A stretch of 54,826 nucleotides of DNA, from the NCBI RefSeq assembly GCF_000158955.1, contig NZ_GG657757.1, positions 7,348,521-7,403,346 on the forward strand. The letters are read 5' to 3'. Below the pieces are notes generated by a model, which was not told the origin of the DNA, ran no database searches, and saw only the letters and a list, made by a program, of their open reading frames with translations. The position numbers and the translations under genes are program-made. The first letter of the stretch is position 1; each line of letters starts with the position of its first letter. Below are positions 33,492 to 41,152 of this stretch, piece by piece. This stretch comes from Streptomyces viridochromogenes DSM 40736. GTDB lineage: Bacteria > Actinomycetota > Actinomycetes > Streptomycetales > Streptomycetaceae.

Positions 33492-35311
33492 TCGTACGCC
33501 CCCAGACGGTCGATGGCGGACTCCACGGCGTTCCACGCGGTCTGCCCCAGACCGCAGATGGAGGCGTCCCGCATGGCACGGCCGACCTCCCTCAGCAGGG
33601 CGATGTCCCCGGCCGCGTCGGCGCCGGTGCGCTCCACGATCCGGTGCAGCGCCTCCTCCTGCCGCACGGTGCCGACCCGGCAGGGTACGCACTGCCCGCA
33701 CGACTCGTCACGGAAGAACTCCGCGATGCGCAGCAGGAGCCGGGGCAGGGGCACACTGTCGTCGAAGGCCATGACCACCCCCGAGCCGAGTGTCGTGCCC
33801 GCCTCCCGCGTCCCTTCGAAGGTGAGGGGGACGTCGAGCTCGTCGGCCCGCACGAAACCGCCGGCCGCCCCGCCGAGCAGCACCGCCCGCAGGCCCTGCC
33901 GCACACCGGCGAGGGCCAGCAGGTCGCCCAGCGTCGCGCCGAACGGCACCTCGTAGACACCGGGCCGCTCCACACTCCCCGACACGCAGAACAGCTTCGG
34001 GCCGGTGGAGCGCTCCGTGCCGATCGCCGCGTACGCCGGGGCGCCCAGCGTGAGGATCGGCAGGACGTTGACCAGCGTCTCCACGTTGTTCTCGACCGTC
34101 GGCTTGCCGAACAGGCCCTTCTCCACGGGGAACGGCGGCTTCGAGCGGGGCTCGCCCCGGTAGCCCTCGATGGAGTTGAACAGGGCGGTCTCCTCACCGC
34201 AGATGTAGGCGCCCGCGCCGCGCCGGATCTCGATGTCGAAGGCGTAGCCCTGGCCGAGGACGTCGTCGCCGAGCAGCCCGCGCGCGCGTGCCTGCGCGAC
34301 GGCGTGCTCCAGCCGGCGCAGGGCGCGCGGGTACTCGCCGCGCAGATAGAGGTAGCCCTTGTGGGCGCCGGTCGCGTACCCGGCGATCGTCATCGCCTCG
34401 ACGAGCGCGTACGGGTCGCCCTCCATGAGCACGCGGTCCTTGAACGTGCCCGGCTCCGACTCGTCGGCGTTGCAGACGAGGTGGTGCGGACGGTCCGGCT
34501 GGGACGCCGTGGCCTGCCACTTGCGGCCGGTGGGGAAGGCGGCGCCGCCCCGCCCGACCAGACCGGAGTCGGTGACCTCGCGGATGACCCCGGCGGGCCC
34601 CAGCTCGAAGGCCCGCCGCAGGGCGGTGTAACCGCCGTGGGCCCGGTAGTCGTCGAGGGATGCCGGGTCGACCACACCGACGCGGCGCAGCAGCATCAGG
34701 CCGTCCTGCCCGGCCTGCGGCACCGCCAGGACCGCGGGCGGCTCCTCGGGGGCCGAGTCGGGCGAACGCGCGGCGAGGACGGCGTCGTGCACGGTCGCCG
34801 GCGCCGAGACCGCCGTACGCACCGGATCCCCGGCCTTGATCGCGAGCGCGGCCGGAGCGCGTTCGCACAGGCCCAGACAGGGGCTTCGCTCCACGCTCAC
34901 CCCACTGCCCGGGCCGAGCCGTGCCTCGATCCCCGCGCACAGCTCCGGCGCCCCGGACGCCGCGCACGCCAGGTCCGTGCACACGTGGAGCACGGTCGCC
35001 GGACGCGGCTTGACGGAGAACATCGCGTAGAAGGTGGCGACCCCGTACGCCTCCGCCGGCGGCACCGTCAGCCGCCGGCACAGGTAGTCGAGGGCACCCT
35101 CGCTGATCCAGCCGACCCGGTCGTTGACGGCGTGCAGCCCCGGCAGCAGCAGGTCGCGGCGGTCCCGGGCCTCGCGCCCGCCACGGGCCCAACGCAGGTC
35201 GGCATCTGAGCGGTCGGCGCCCTCCCAGGAGGACTCGGGCGGCCCGAGCAGGGCGTCGACGGCCGCCCGCTCCTCGTCCGTCGGTTTGCTGTCACCGAAG
35301 TGCAGGTCCAC
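33488..35311 (-). CDS. NuoE-NuoF fusion, NAD-binding diaphorase subunit of formate dehydrogenase
   Basis: 607 residues. Residues about 60-190 are NuoE-like (thioredoxin-type [2Fe-2S]: VCTDLACAASG and SPCLGLCERAP). From about 210 the protein is NuoF-like: GRGGAAFPTGRKWQ (NAD/FMN binding), CNADESEPGTFKDR (FMN), the GAYICGEETALFNSIEGYRG segment, SLBB domain, and the C-terminal [4Fe-4S] site CGQCVPCRVGT with SICGLGQTA. Separate nuoE and nuoF genes are usual; fusions occur in some NAD-dependent formate dehydrogenases and hydrogenases. It should pass electrons from formate to NAD+. It starts six bases after the catalytic-subunit stop and overlaps the Fe-S gene, so it is in one operon. Confidence 0.94.
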   Translation of the reverse strand: MDLHFGDSKPTDEERAAVDALLGPPESSWEGADRSDADLRWARGGREARDRRDLLLPGLHAVNDRVGWISEGALDYLCRRLTVPPAEAYGVATFYAMFSVKPRPATVLHVCTDLACAASGAPELCAGIEARLGPGSGVSVERSPCLGLCERAPAALAIKAGDPVRTAVSAPATVHDAVLAARSPDSAPEEPPAVLAVPQAGQDGLMLLRRVGVVDPASLDDYRAHGGYTALRRAFELGPAGVIREVTDSGLVGRGGAAFPTGRKWQATASQPDRPHHLVCNADESEPGTFKDRVLMEGDPYALVEAMTIAGYATGAHKGYLYLRGEYPRALRRLEHAVAQARARGLLGDDVLGQGYAFDIEIRRGAGAYICGEETALFNSIEGYRGEPRSKPPFPVEKGLFGKPTVENNVETLVNVLPILTLGAPAYAAIGTERSTGPKLFCVSGSVERPGVYEVPFGATLGDLLALAGVRQGLRAVLLGGAAGGFVRADELDVPLTFEGTREAGTTLGSGVVMAFDDSVPLPRLLLRIAEFFRDESCGQCVPCRVGTVRQEEALHRIVERTGADAAGDIALLREVGRAMRDASICGLGQTAWNAVESAIDRLGAYE

Positions 35312-35317
35312 TGTGCG

Positions 35318-37237
35318 TCACCCCACGATGGTCGCGATGGGCAGCTTCTCGATCCGGATCGCCGACGCCTTGAACTCCGCCGCCCCCGCGATCGGGCAGT
35401 TCGCCTCGATCGTCAGCGCGTTGGTGTCCACCTCGTCCGGGAAGTGCATGGTCATGAAGGCGAGCCCCGGCCGCAGCGCGGTGTCCACCCACACGGGCGC
35501 GGTCACCGACCCGCGCCGCGAGGTCACCTGGACCCGCTCGCCGACCACCACGCCGTAGCGCTCGGCGTCCTCCGGGCACAGCTCGACGTACTCGCCGCGC
35601 CGCAGCGGCGACGCGTAACCGCCGCTCTGCACACCGGTGTTGTACGAGTCGAGCCGCCGCCCGGTGGTGAGCCGGATCGGGTACTGCTCGTCGGTGAGGT
35701 CCACGGGCGGGTCGTGCTGCACGATCCCGAAGGGGGCGAGCCGGCCGCGCCCGGCGGGGTCGGGGTCCCACAACCGGCCGTGCAGATAGGTGGGTTCCAG
35801 CCGCTCGGTGCTGGGGCACGGCCACTGGATGCCCTGGTGCTCCTCCAGACGGTCGTACGTCATGCCGTAGTGGTCGGGCGAGACCGACCTCAGCTCGTTC
35901 CACACGGTCTCGGCGTCGGCGTACTTCCAGTCGTGCCCCAGGCGGGCCGCGAGGTCGCAGATGATGTCGATGTCCTCGCGGGCCTCTCCGGGCGGGGTGA
36001 CGGCCTTGCGGACGCGCTGCACCCGACGCTCGCTGTTGGTGGTCGTGCCGTCGGTCTCCGCCCAGCCGGCGGTGGCCGGCAGGACGACGTCCGCGAGCTC
36101 GGCCGTCTTCGTCAGGAAGATGTCCTGGACGACCAGGAAGTCGAGGGACCTCAGCCGCCGTACGGCCTGCTCGCTGTCGGCCTCCGACTGGGCCGGGTTC
36201 TCGCCGACGCAGTAGACGGCCTTGAGCGAGCCGTCCTCCATCGCCTCGAACATCTCCGTGAGGTTCAGGCCGTAGTGCGGCTGGATCACCGCGTCCCAGG
36301 CCGCCTCGAACTTCAGCCGGACCTCCGGGTCGAGGAGGTCCTGGAAGCCGGGCAGCCGGTTGGGGATCGCGCCCATGTCCCCGCCGCCCTGCACGTTGTT
36401 CTGCCCGCGCAGGGGCTGCAGGCCCGAGCCGTAGCGGCCGACGTGCCCGGTGAGCAGTGACAGGTTGATCAGGGCGCGGACGTTGTCGGTGCCGTTGTGG
36501 TGCTCGGTGATGCCGAGGGTCCAGCACAGCTGGGCGCGCTCGGCACGGGCGTAGGCGTGCGCCAACTGCCGGATGGCGGCGGCCGGTACGCCCGTCACCT
36601 TCTCGGCGAGCGACAGCGTCCAGGGTTCGACCAGCGCCCGGTACTCCTCGAAGCCGGTGGTGGCCCGCTCGATGAACGCCTCGTTCGCGAGCCCCGCGTG
36701 GATGATCTCGCGGCCGATCGCGTGCGCCATCGGGATGTCGGTGCCGACGTTGAGGCCCAGCCAGCTCTCCGCCCACTCGGCCGTCGACGTCCGGCGCGGA
36801 TCGACCGCGTACATGCGGGCCCCGTTCCGGATGCCCTTCAGCGCGTGCTGGAAGAAGATCGGGTGCGCGAAGCGGGCGTTGGAGCCCCACATCACGATGA
36901 CGTCGGTGTGCTCGATCTCCTCGTACGAGGACGTCCCGCCGCCCGAGCCGAACGCCGCCGACAGGCCCGCCACGCTCGGCGCGTGGCAGGTGCGGTTGCA
37001 GGAGTCGACGTTGTTGGTGCCCATCACGACGCGGGCGAACTTCTGCGCCACGTAGTTCATCTCGTTGGTGGCGCGGGCGCAGGAGAACATCCCGAACGCG
37101 CCACGACCCCGGGCCAGGCCCCGGGCGGCCCGGTCCAGGGCCTCCTCCCAGCTCGCCCGCCGCAGCGGCTCGTCCCGTGAGTCCCGTACCAGGGGGTGGG
37201 TGAGTCGGGTGTAGGTCTTCGGTTCACGCTTCCTCAT
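35318..37237 (-). CDS. formate dehydrogenase molybdopterin catalytic subunit lacking its Fe4S4 domain
   Basis: 639 residues from ATG at 37237, whose ATGA overlaps the stop of the PanE-like gene. The protein begins straight in the molybdopterin oxidoreductase domain (YTRLTHPLVRD, ASWEEALD) with no N-terminal cysteine cluster. The metal ligand is Cys84 in NRTCHAPSVAGL, with the adjacent His85 conserved in formate dehydrogenases (E. coli FdhF has selenocysteine there). The formate-binding arginine lies in LRGQNNVQGGGDMG (near 275). The C-terminal molydop-binding domain has YPIRLTTGRRLDSYNTG and ANCPIAGAAEFKASAIRIE. It should oxidise formate to CO2 with a bis-MGD cofactor, in complex with the Fe-S protein and NuoEF subunit. 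Confidence 0.95.
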   Translation of the reverse strand: MRKREPKTYTRLTHPLVRDSRDEPLRRASWEEALDRAARGLARGRGAFGMFSCARATNEMNYVAQKFARVVMGTNNVDSCNRTCHAPSVAGLSAAFGSGGGTSSYEEIEHTDVIVMWGSNARFAHPIFFQHALKGIRNGARMYAVDPRRTSTAEWAESWLGLNVGTDIPMAHAIGREIIHAGLANEAFIERATTGFEEYRALVEPWTLSLAEKVTGVPAAAIRQLAHAYARAERAQLCWTLGITEHHNGTDNVRALINLSLLTGHVGRYGSGLQPLRGQNNVQGGGDMGAIPNRLPGFQDLLDPEVRLKFEAAWDAVIQPHYGLNLTEMFEAMEDGSLKAVYCVGENPAQSEADSEQAVRRLRSLDFLVVQDIFLTKTAELADVVLPATAGWAETDGTTTNSERRVQRVRKAVTPPGEAREDIDIICDLAARLGHDWKYADAETVWNELRSVSPDHYGMTYDRLEEHQGIQWPCPSTERLEPTYLHGRLWDPDPAGRGRLAPFGIVQHDPPVDLTDEQYPIRLTTGRRLDSYNTGVQSGGYASPLRRGEYVELCPEDAERYGVVVGERVQVTSRRGSVTAPVWVDTALRPGLAFMTMHFPDEVDTNALTIEANCPIAGAAEFKASAIRIEKLPIATIVG

Positions 37238-38205
37238 GCGGCGCTCCTCAGCGCGAGCAGGTCCGAGATGGCGTGCACGGTGCGCAGGGTGGGCACCTCC
37301 ACGCCGGTGATGTCCGCGAGCTCGACGACGGCCGCGAGGAGCACGTCGAGTTCGAGCGGCTTGCCACGCTCCAGGTCCTGGAGCGTGGAGGTGCGGTGGT
37401 CGCCGACCCGCTCGGCCCCCGCGAGCCGGCGCTCGACGGAGACGCCGACCTCGCAGCCGAGGGCGTTCGCCACACTGAGCGTCTCGGTCATCATGATCTC
37501 GATGACCCTGCGGGTGCCGCCGTGCAGGCACATCTGCCGCATGGTGGCGCGGGCCAGCGCGCTGATCGGGTTGAAGGAGATGTTGCCGAGCAGCTTGACC
37601 CAGATGTCGCCCCGCAGGTCCGGCTCGACCGGGCACTTCAGGCCGCCCGCCCGCATCGCCTCGCCGAACGCCACGGACCGTGGGGACACGCTGCGGTCGG
37701 GCTCGCCGATCGAGAACCGCGTCCCCTCCAAGTGCCGTACGAATCCCGGTCCTTCGAGCTCGGTCGCCGCGTAGACGACACAGCCGACGGCCCGTTCGGG
37801 CGCGAGCACCGCACTGACCGCGCCGGCCGGGTCCACGCTCTCGACGCGGTGACCGTCGTACGGGCCGCCGTGCCGGTGGAAGTACCACCAGGGGATGCCG
37901 TTCTGGGCCGCCACGATCGCCGTCGCGGGGCCCAGCAGCGGCGCGATCAGCGGCCCGCACGCCGCGTACGCGTTGGCCTTCAGGCCCAGGAAGACGTAGT
38001 CGGCCGGACCGATTTCGGCCGGGTCGTCGGTCGCGTGGGGGTGCGCGGTGAAGTCGCCGCGTGGGCTGCGCACCCGGACTCCGTACTGCCTCATGGCCGC
38101 CAGATGGGGTCCACGGGCGATGAGATGCACCTCGGCGCCCGCGCGGTGGAGCGCGGCGCCGACGTAGGCGCCGATGGCACCGGCGCCGAGAACTGCGACT
38201 TTCAC
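37234..38205 (-). CDS. panE: 2-dehydropantoate 2-reductase-like protein
   Basis: 323 residues. The Rossmann motif VAVLGAGAIGAYVGAALHRAG and the PanE features VEPDLRGDIWVKLLGNISFNPISAL (catalytic Lys region) and a late TSTLQDLERGKPLELD are clear. PanE reduces ketopantoate with NADPH in coenzyme A synthesis, but it is the first gene of a formate dehydrogenase operon with its stop overlapping the next start, so it may act on another 2-keto acid here. Family assignment is firm; substrate is not. Confidence 0.85.
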   Translation of the reverse strand: MKVAVLGAGAIGAYVGAALHRAGAEVHLIARGPHLAAMRQYGVRVRSPRGDFTAHPHATDDPAEIGPADYVFLGLKANAYAACGPLIAPLLGPATAIVAAQNGIPWWYFHRHGGPYDGHRVESVDPAGAVSAVLAPERAVGCVVYAATELEGPGFVRHLEGTRFSIGEPDRSVSPRSVAFGEAMRAGGLKCPVEPDLRGDIWVKLLGNISFNPISALARATMRQMCLHGGTRRVIEIMMTETLSVANALGCEVGVSVERRLAGAERVGDHRTSTLQDLERGKPLELDVLLAAVVELADITGVEVPTLRTVHAISDLLALRSAA

Positions 38206-38293
38206 GGGAACACTCCGTTCGGTTTGAGGGATACCGCGGAGGTGGGGTGCCGTGCGGCCGGATTACGACGGGCGCACGGCTGGTGTCGACGAA

Positions 38294-38309
38294 ATATTGT
38301 CTACAGTAT
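38294..38309. promoter_or_regulatory. GntR/FCD operator candidate between fdh operon and transporter
   Basis: ATATTGT-CT-ACAGTAT is a pseudo-palindrome (seven-base arms, one mismatch pair) in a markedly A+T-rich spot of the 237-bp divergent region. It fits the TGT-N2-ACA core seen for FadR-subfamily GntR regulators and shares ACTGTAGAC with the region upstream of the GntR gene at 41153. Confidence 0.65.
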
Positions 38310-38367
38310 GGAGGTTGGGGCGGCAAGGGTGGCGGCAAGAGTCCGCGCGCCGACCGTTCGGCGCATG

Positions 38368-38389
38368 CCGCATACCGTTCACCGCATAC
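38368..38389. repeat. CCGCATAC direct repeat in the divergent promoter
   Basis: CCGCATAC occurs at 38368-38375 and 38382-38389, 14 bp apart, about 55 bp upstream of the transporter start. It could be a second regulator's site or chance. Confidence 0.35.
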
Positions 38390-38442
38390 GGTCGACGCGC
38401 CGCCTTCTCAACTGCCGTGCGGATCAATACCGTCCGGGGTTC

Positions 38443-39777
38443 ATGAGTCCCCCCGTCGCACCGCCGGGCTGGAGCCGCTGGCTCGTTCCGCCCGCCGCGC
38501 TCTCCGTACACCTCTCCATCGGCCAGGCCTACGCCTGGAGCGTGTTCAAGCCGCCCCTGGAGTCCGCGCTCGGCCTCAGCGGCACGCAGAGCGCGCTGCC
38601 CTTCCAGCTGGGCATCGTCATGCTGGGCCTGTCGGCCGCGTTCGGCGGCACGCTCGTGGAGCGCAACGGCCCACGCTGGGCGATGACCGTGGCACTGGTC
38701 TGCTTCTCGTCCGGGTTCCTGCTCTCCGCGCTGGGCGCGGCCACGGAGCAGTACTGGCTGATCGTCCTCGGGTACGGCTTCGTCGGCGGCATCGGTCTCG
38801 GCATCGGCTACATCTCGCCCGTCTCCACCCTGATCAAGTGGTTCCCGGACCGGCCCGGCATGGCCACCGGCATCGCCATCATGGGCTTCGGAGGCGGCGC
38901 GCTCATCGCCTCCCCGTGGTCGGCGCAGATGCTGGAGTCGTTCGGCAGTGACAGCTCCGGGATCGCGCTGGCCTTCCTCGTGCACGGGCTCTCGTACGCC
39001 GTCTTCATGCTGCTGGGTGTGCTGCTGGTCCGGGTTCCACCTCATGCCTCAGGAGCGCGGGAAGCTGCGCGACAAGCCCCCACCGGCCCGCAGGTGTCCG
39101 CGCAACAGGCGCTGCGCACTCCCCAGTTCTGGCTCCTGTGGACCGTGCTCTGCATGAACGTCACCGCCGGCATCGGCATCCTGGAGAAGGCCGCCCCGAT
39201 GATCACGGACTTCTTCGCGGACTCCTCCACCCCGGTGTCGGTGACGGCCGCCGCCGGCTTCGTCGCGCTGCTGTCGGCGGCGAACATGGCGGGCCGCATC
39301 GGCTGGTCCTCGACGTCCGACCTGATCGGCCGCAAGAACATCTACCGCGTCTATCTGGGCGCCGGAGCCCTGATGTACGCGCTCATCGCCCTGTTCGGCG
39401 ACTCCTCCAAGCCGCTGTTCGTCCTGTGCGCCCTGGTCATCCTCTCCTTCTACGGCGGCGGCTTCGCGACCGTCCCCGCGTATCTGAAGGACCTCTTCGG
39501 CACCTACCAGGTCGGTGCCATCCACGGGCGGCTGCTCACCGCCTGGTCCACGGCGGGAGTGCTCGGGCCGCTGATCGTGAACTGGATCGCCGACCGGCAG
39601 GAGGAGGCGGGCCGGCACGGCGCGTCCCTGTACGGACTGTCCTTCATCATCATGATCGGGCTGCTGGTCGTCGGCTTCGTCGCCAACGAACTCGTCCGGC
39701 CCGTCGACCCCCGTCACCACGTCCCCCAGCCGAAGGAGGCCGACCGTGTCCAGCGAGAGCAGTCAGAGTCCGCCTAG
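38443..39777 (+). CDS. OFA-family MFS transporter (oxalate/formate antiporter type)
   Basis: 444 residues with 12 hydrophobic helices. OFA features include SIGQAYAWSVFKPPLESALG near the N-terminus, GGIGLGIGYISPVSTLIKWFPD, MGFGGGALI and GGFATVPAYLKDLFG. The ATG at 38443 has only a weak ribosome site; other in-frame starts upstream would remove the operator spacing. Characterised relatives exchange oxalate and formate or import small monocarboxylates. Divergence from a formate dehydrogenase operon supports formate (or oxalate/formate) as substrate. The 46-residue companion gene overlaps its 3' end by 32 bp. Confidence 0.9.
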   Translation: MSPPVAPPGWSRWLVPPAALSVHLSIGQAYAWSVFKPPLESALGLSGTQSALPFQLGIVMLGLSAAFGGTLVERNGPRWAMTVALVCFSSGFLLSALGAATEQYWLIVLGYGFVGGIGLGIGYISPVSTLIKWFPDRPGMATGIAIMGFGGGALIASPWSAQMLESFGSDSSGIALAFLVHGLSYAVFMLLGVLLVRVPPHASGAREAARQAPTGPQVSAQQALRTPQFWLLWTVLCMNVTAGIGILEKAAPMITDFFADSSTPVSVTAAAGFVALLSAANMAGRIGWSSTSDLIGRKNIYRVYLGAGALMYALIALFGDSSKPLFVLCALVILSFYGGGFATVPAYLKDLFGTYQVGAIHGRLLTAWSTAGVLGPLIVNWIADRQEEAGRHGASLYGLSFIIMIGLLVVGFVANELVRPVDPRHHVPQPKEADRVQREQSESA

Positions 39778-39886
39778 CCCGGACCGGCGGTGGCTGATCG
39801 CCCTCGCCTGGGTATGGGTGGGGGTGCCGCTCGCCTACGGGCTGTACGAGCTCGTCCGGAAGGCGACGCAGCTGTTCACCGGCTAG
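39746..39886 (+). CDS. small single-helix companion protein of the MFS transporter
   Basis: 46 residues from GTG at 39746, with a perfect AAGGAGG at 39733-39739 inside the transporter gene. Sequence: a polar head, then RRWLIALAWVWVGVPLAYG as one membrane helix, then LYELVRKATQLFTG. I recall small proteins of this type annotated as 'MFS transporter small subunit' beside OFA transporters. It starts within the transporter's last codons in another frame, so translation is probably coupled. A role in stabilising or regulating the transporter is inferred. Confidence 0.8.
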   Translation: MSSESSQSPPSPDRRWLIALAWVWVGVPLAYGLYELVRKATQLFTG

Positions 39887-39995
39887 CCGTTCGACAGGTG
39901 CGTGGGCGTCCGGGGACCTGACCGAAGGTGACAATCCGAGCGCTGGTTTCCTGTCGCCTTGCCTGCCGTCGTACCCGTGAGTCACTGATCAGACT

Positions 39996-40034
39996 GGTGG
40001 GTCCCGCTACCCAAGGCAACGAGGGGGACCCACC
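39996..40034 (+). promoter_or_regulatory. perfect 10-bp inverted repeat covering the KAS III ribosome site
   Basis: GGTGGGTCCC (39996-40005) pairs perfectly with GGGACCCACC (40025-40034), four bases before the ATG at 40038. The Shine-Dalgarno GAGGGGG (40021-40027) runs into the right arm, so the RNA hairpin would hide it. It could equally be a DNA operator. Confidence 0.6.
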
Positions 40035-40037
40035 CAG

Positions 40038-40976
40038 ATGAACGGCTCGCGCATCGCCGCCGTCGGCCACTACCAGCCCGCCAAGGTGCTCACCAACGAG
40101 GACCTGGCGGGCATGGTGGACACCAGTGACGAGTGGATCAGGAGCCGGGTGGGCATCCGCACCCGCCACCTCGCCGGGCCCGACGAGCCGGTCGACGAGC
40201 TGGCCGCGCACGCCGCCGCCAAGGCCCTCGCGGCCGCCGGCCTCGCCCCCACCGACATCGACCTGGTGCTGGTGGCCACCTCCACCGCCGTCGACCGCTC
40301 GCCCAACACGGCCGCCCGCGTCGCCTCCCGGCTCGGCATCCCGCAGCCCGCCACGATGGACCTCAACGTCGTGTGCGCCGGCTTCACCCACGCGCTGGCC
40401 ACCGCCGACCACGCCGTCCGCGCGGGCGGCGCGAGTCGCGCCCTGGTCATCGGGGCCGACAAGATGTCCGACGTGACCGACTGGAGCGACCGCACCACGT
40501 GCGTGCTCGTCGGCGACGGGGCCGGGGCCGCGGTGGTCGAAGCCGCCCAGGACGCCTGCATCGGGCCGGTGCTGTGGGGATCGGTGCCGGAGATGGGGCA
40601 CGCCGTGCGCATCGAGGGCACCCCGCCGCGCTTCGCCCAGGAGGGTCAGAGCGTCTACCGCTGGGCGACGACACAGCTGCCGCCCATCGCGCGCCGGGCG
40701 TGCGAGCGGGCCGGGCTGGAGCCGGCGGACCTCGCGGGGGTCGTGCTGCATCAGGCCAATCTGCGCATCATCGAACCCCTCGCCGAGAAGATCGGTGCCG
40801 TGAACGCGGTCGTCGCCCGCGACGTCACAGAGTCCGGCAACACCTCGGCCGCGAGCATCCCGCTCGCCTTCTCCAAGCTGGTGGAACAGGGGGCGGTCAG
40901 CACCGGCGACCCGGTCCTGCTGTTCGGCTTCGGCGGGAACCTCTCGTACGCGGGGCAGGTCGTCCGCTGCCCCTGA
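40038..40976 (+). CDS. beta-ketoacyl-ACP synthase III family protein
   Basis: 312 residues, usual for FabH. The catalytic triad is visible: Cys113 in DLNVVCAGFTHAL, His238 in VVLHQANLRI and Asn268 in TESGNTSAASIP; the N-terminal DTSDEWIRSRVGIRTRH is also typical. Such enzymes condense an acyl-CoA starter with malonyl-ACP. No other fatty-acid or polyketide genes are next to it, so it is not the main fabH operon copy; it may provide a special starter unit, or act as an acyltransferase. Transcription start and translation may be governed by the inverted repeat just upstream. Confidence 0.92.
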   Translation: MNGSRIAAVGHYQPAKVLTNEDLAGMVDTSDEWIRSRVGIRTRHLAGPDEPVDELAAHAAAKALAAAGLAPTDIDLVLVATSTAVDRSPNTAARVASRLGIPQPATMDLNVVCAGFTHALATADHAVRAGGASRALVIGADKMSDVTDWSDRTTCVLVGDGAGAAVVEAAQDACIGPVLWGSVPEMGHAVRIEGTPPRFAQEGQSVYRWATTQLPPIARRACERAGLEPADLAGVVLHQANLRIIEPLAEKIGAVNAVVARDVTESGNTSAASIPLAFSKLVEQGAVSTGDPVLLFGFGGNLSYAGQVVRCP

Positions 40977-40980
40977 GGCC

Positions 40981-41026
40981 TTGGTGTGACGGGGTCTCGG
41001 TGTGACGGGTCCTCGGTGTGACGCGG
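40981..41026 (+). repeat. three tandem copies of a 16-bp unit
   Basis: TTGGTGTGACGGGGTC, TCGGTGTGACGGGTCC and TCGGTGTGACGCGG follow one another directly after the KAS III stop. They are nearly identical and probably arose by slippage. Confidence 0.85.
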
Positions 41027-41062
41027 CCAACTCCTCGAAGCCCTGGCACTCACGCGCCGTAG

Positions 41063-41081
41063 ACTGTAGACGAAAGACAAT
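41063..41081. promoter_or_regulatory. GntR/FCD auto-operator candidate
   Basis: ACTGTAGAC (41063-41071) and AGACAAT (41075-41081) together repeat the halves of the pseudo-palindrome at 38294-38309 read on the other strand. It is 72-90 bp upstream of the GntR start. Confidence 0.55.
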
Positions 41082-41152
41082 CGATACTGACTCTGCGGCG
41101 ACACCGGCTTCCGGCCGCGCTGTGCACGGCCCTGCCGAGGAGGGGGACCGCG

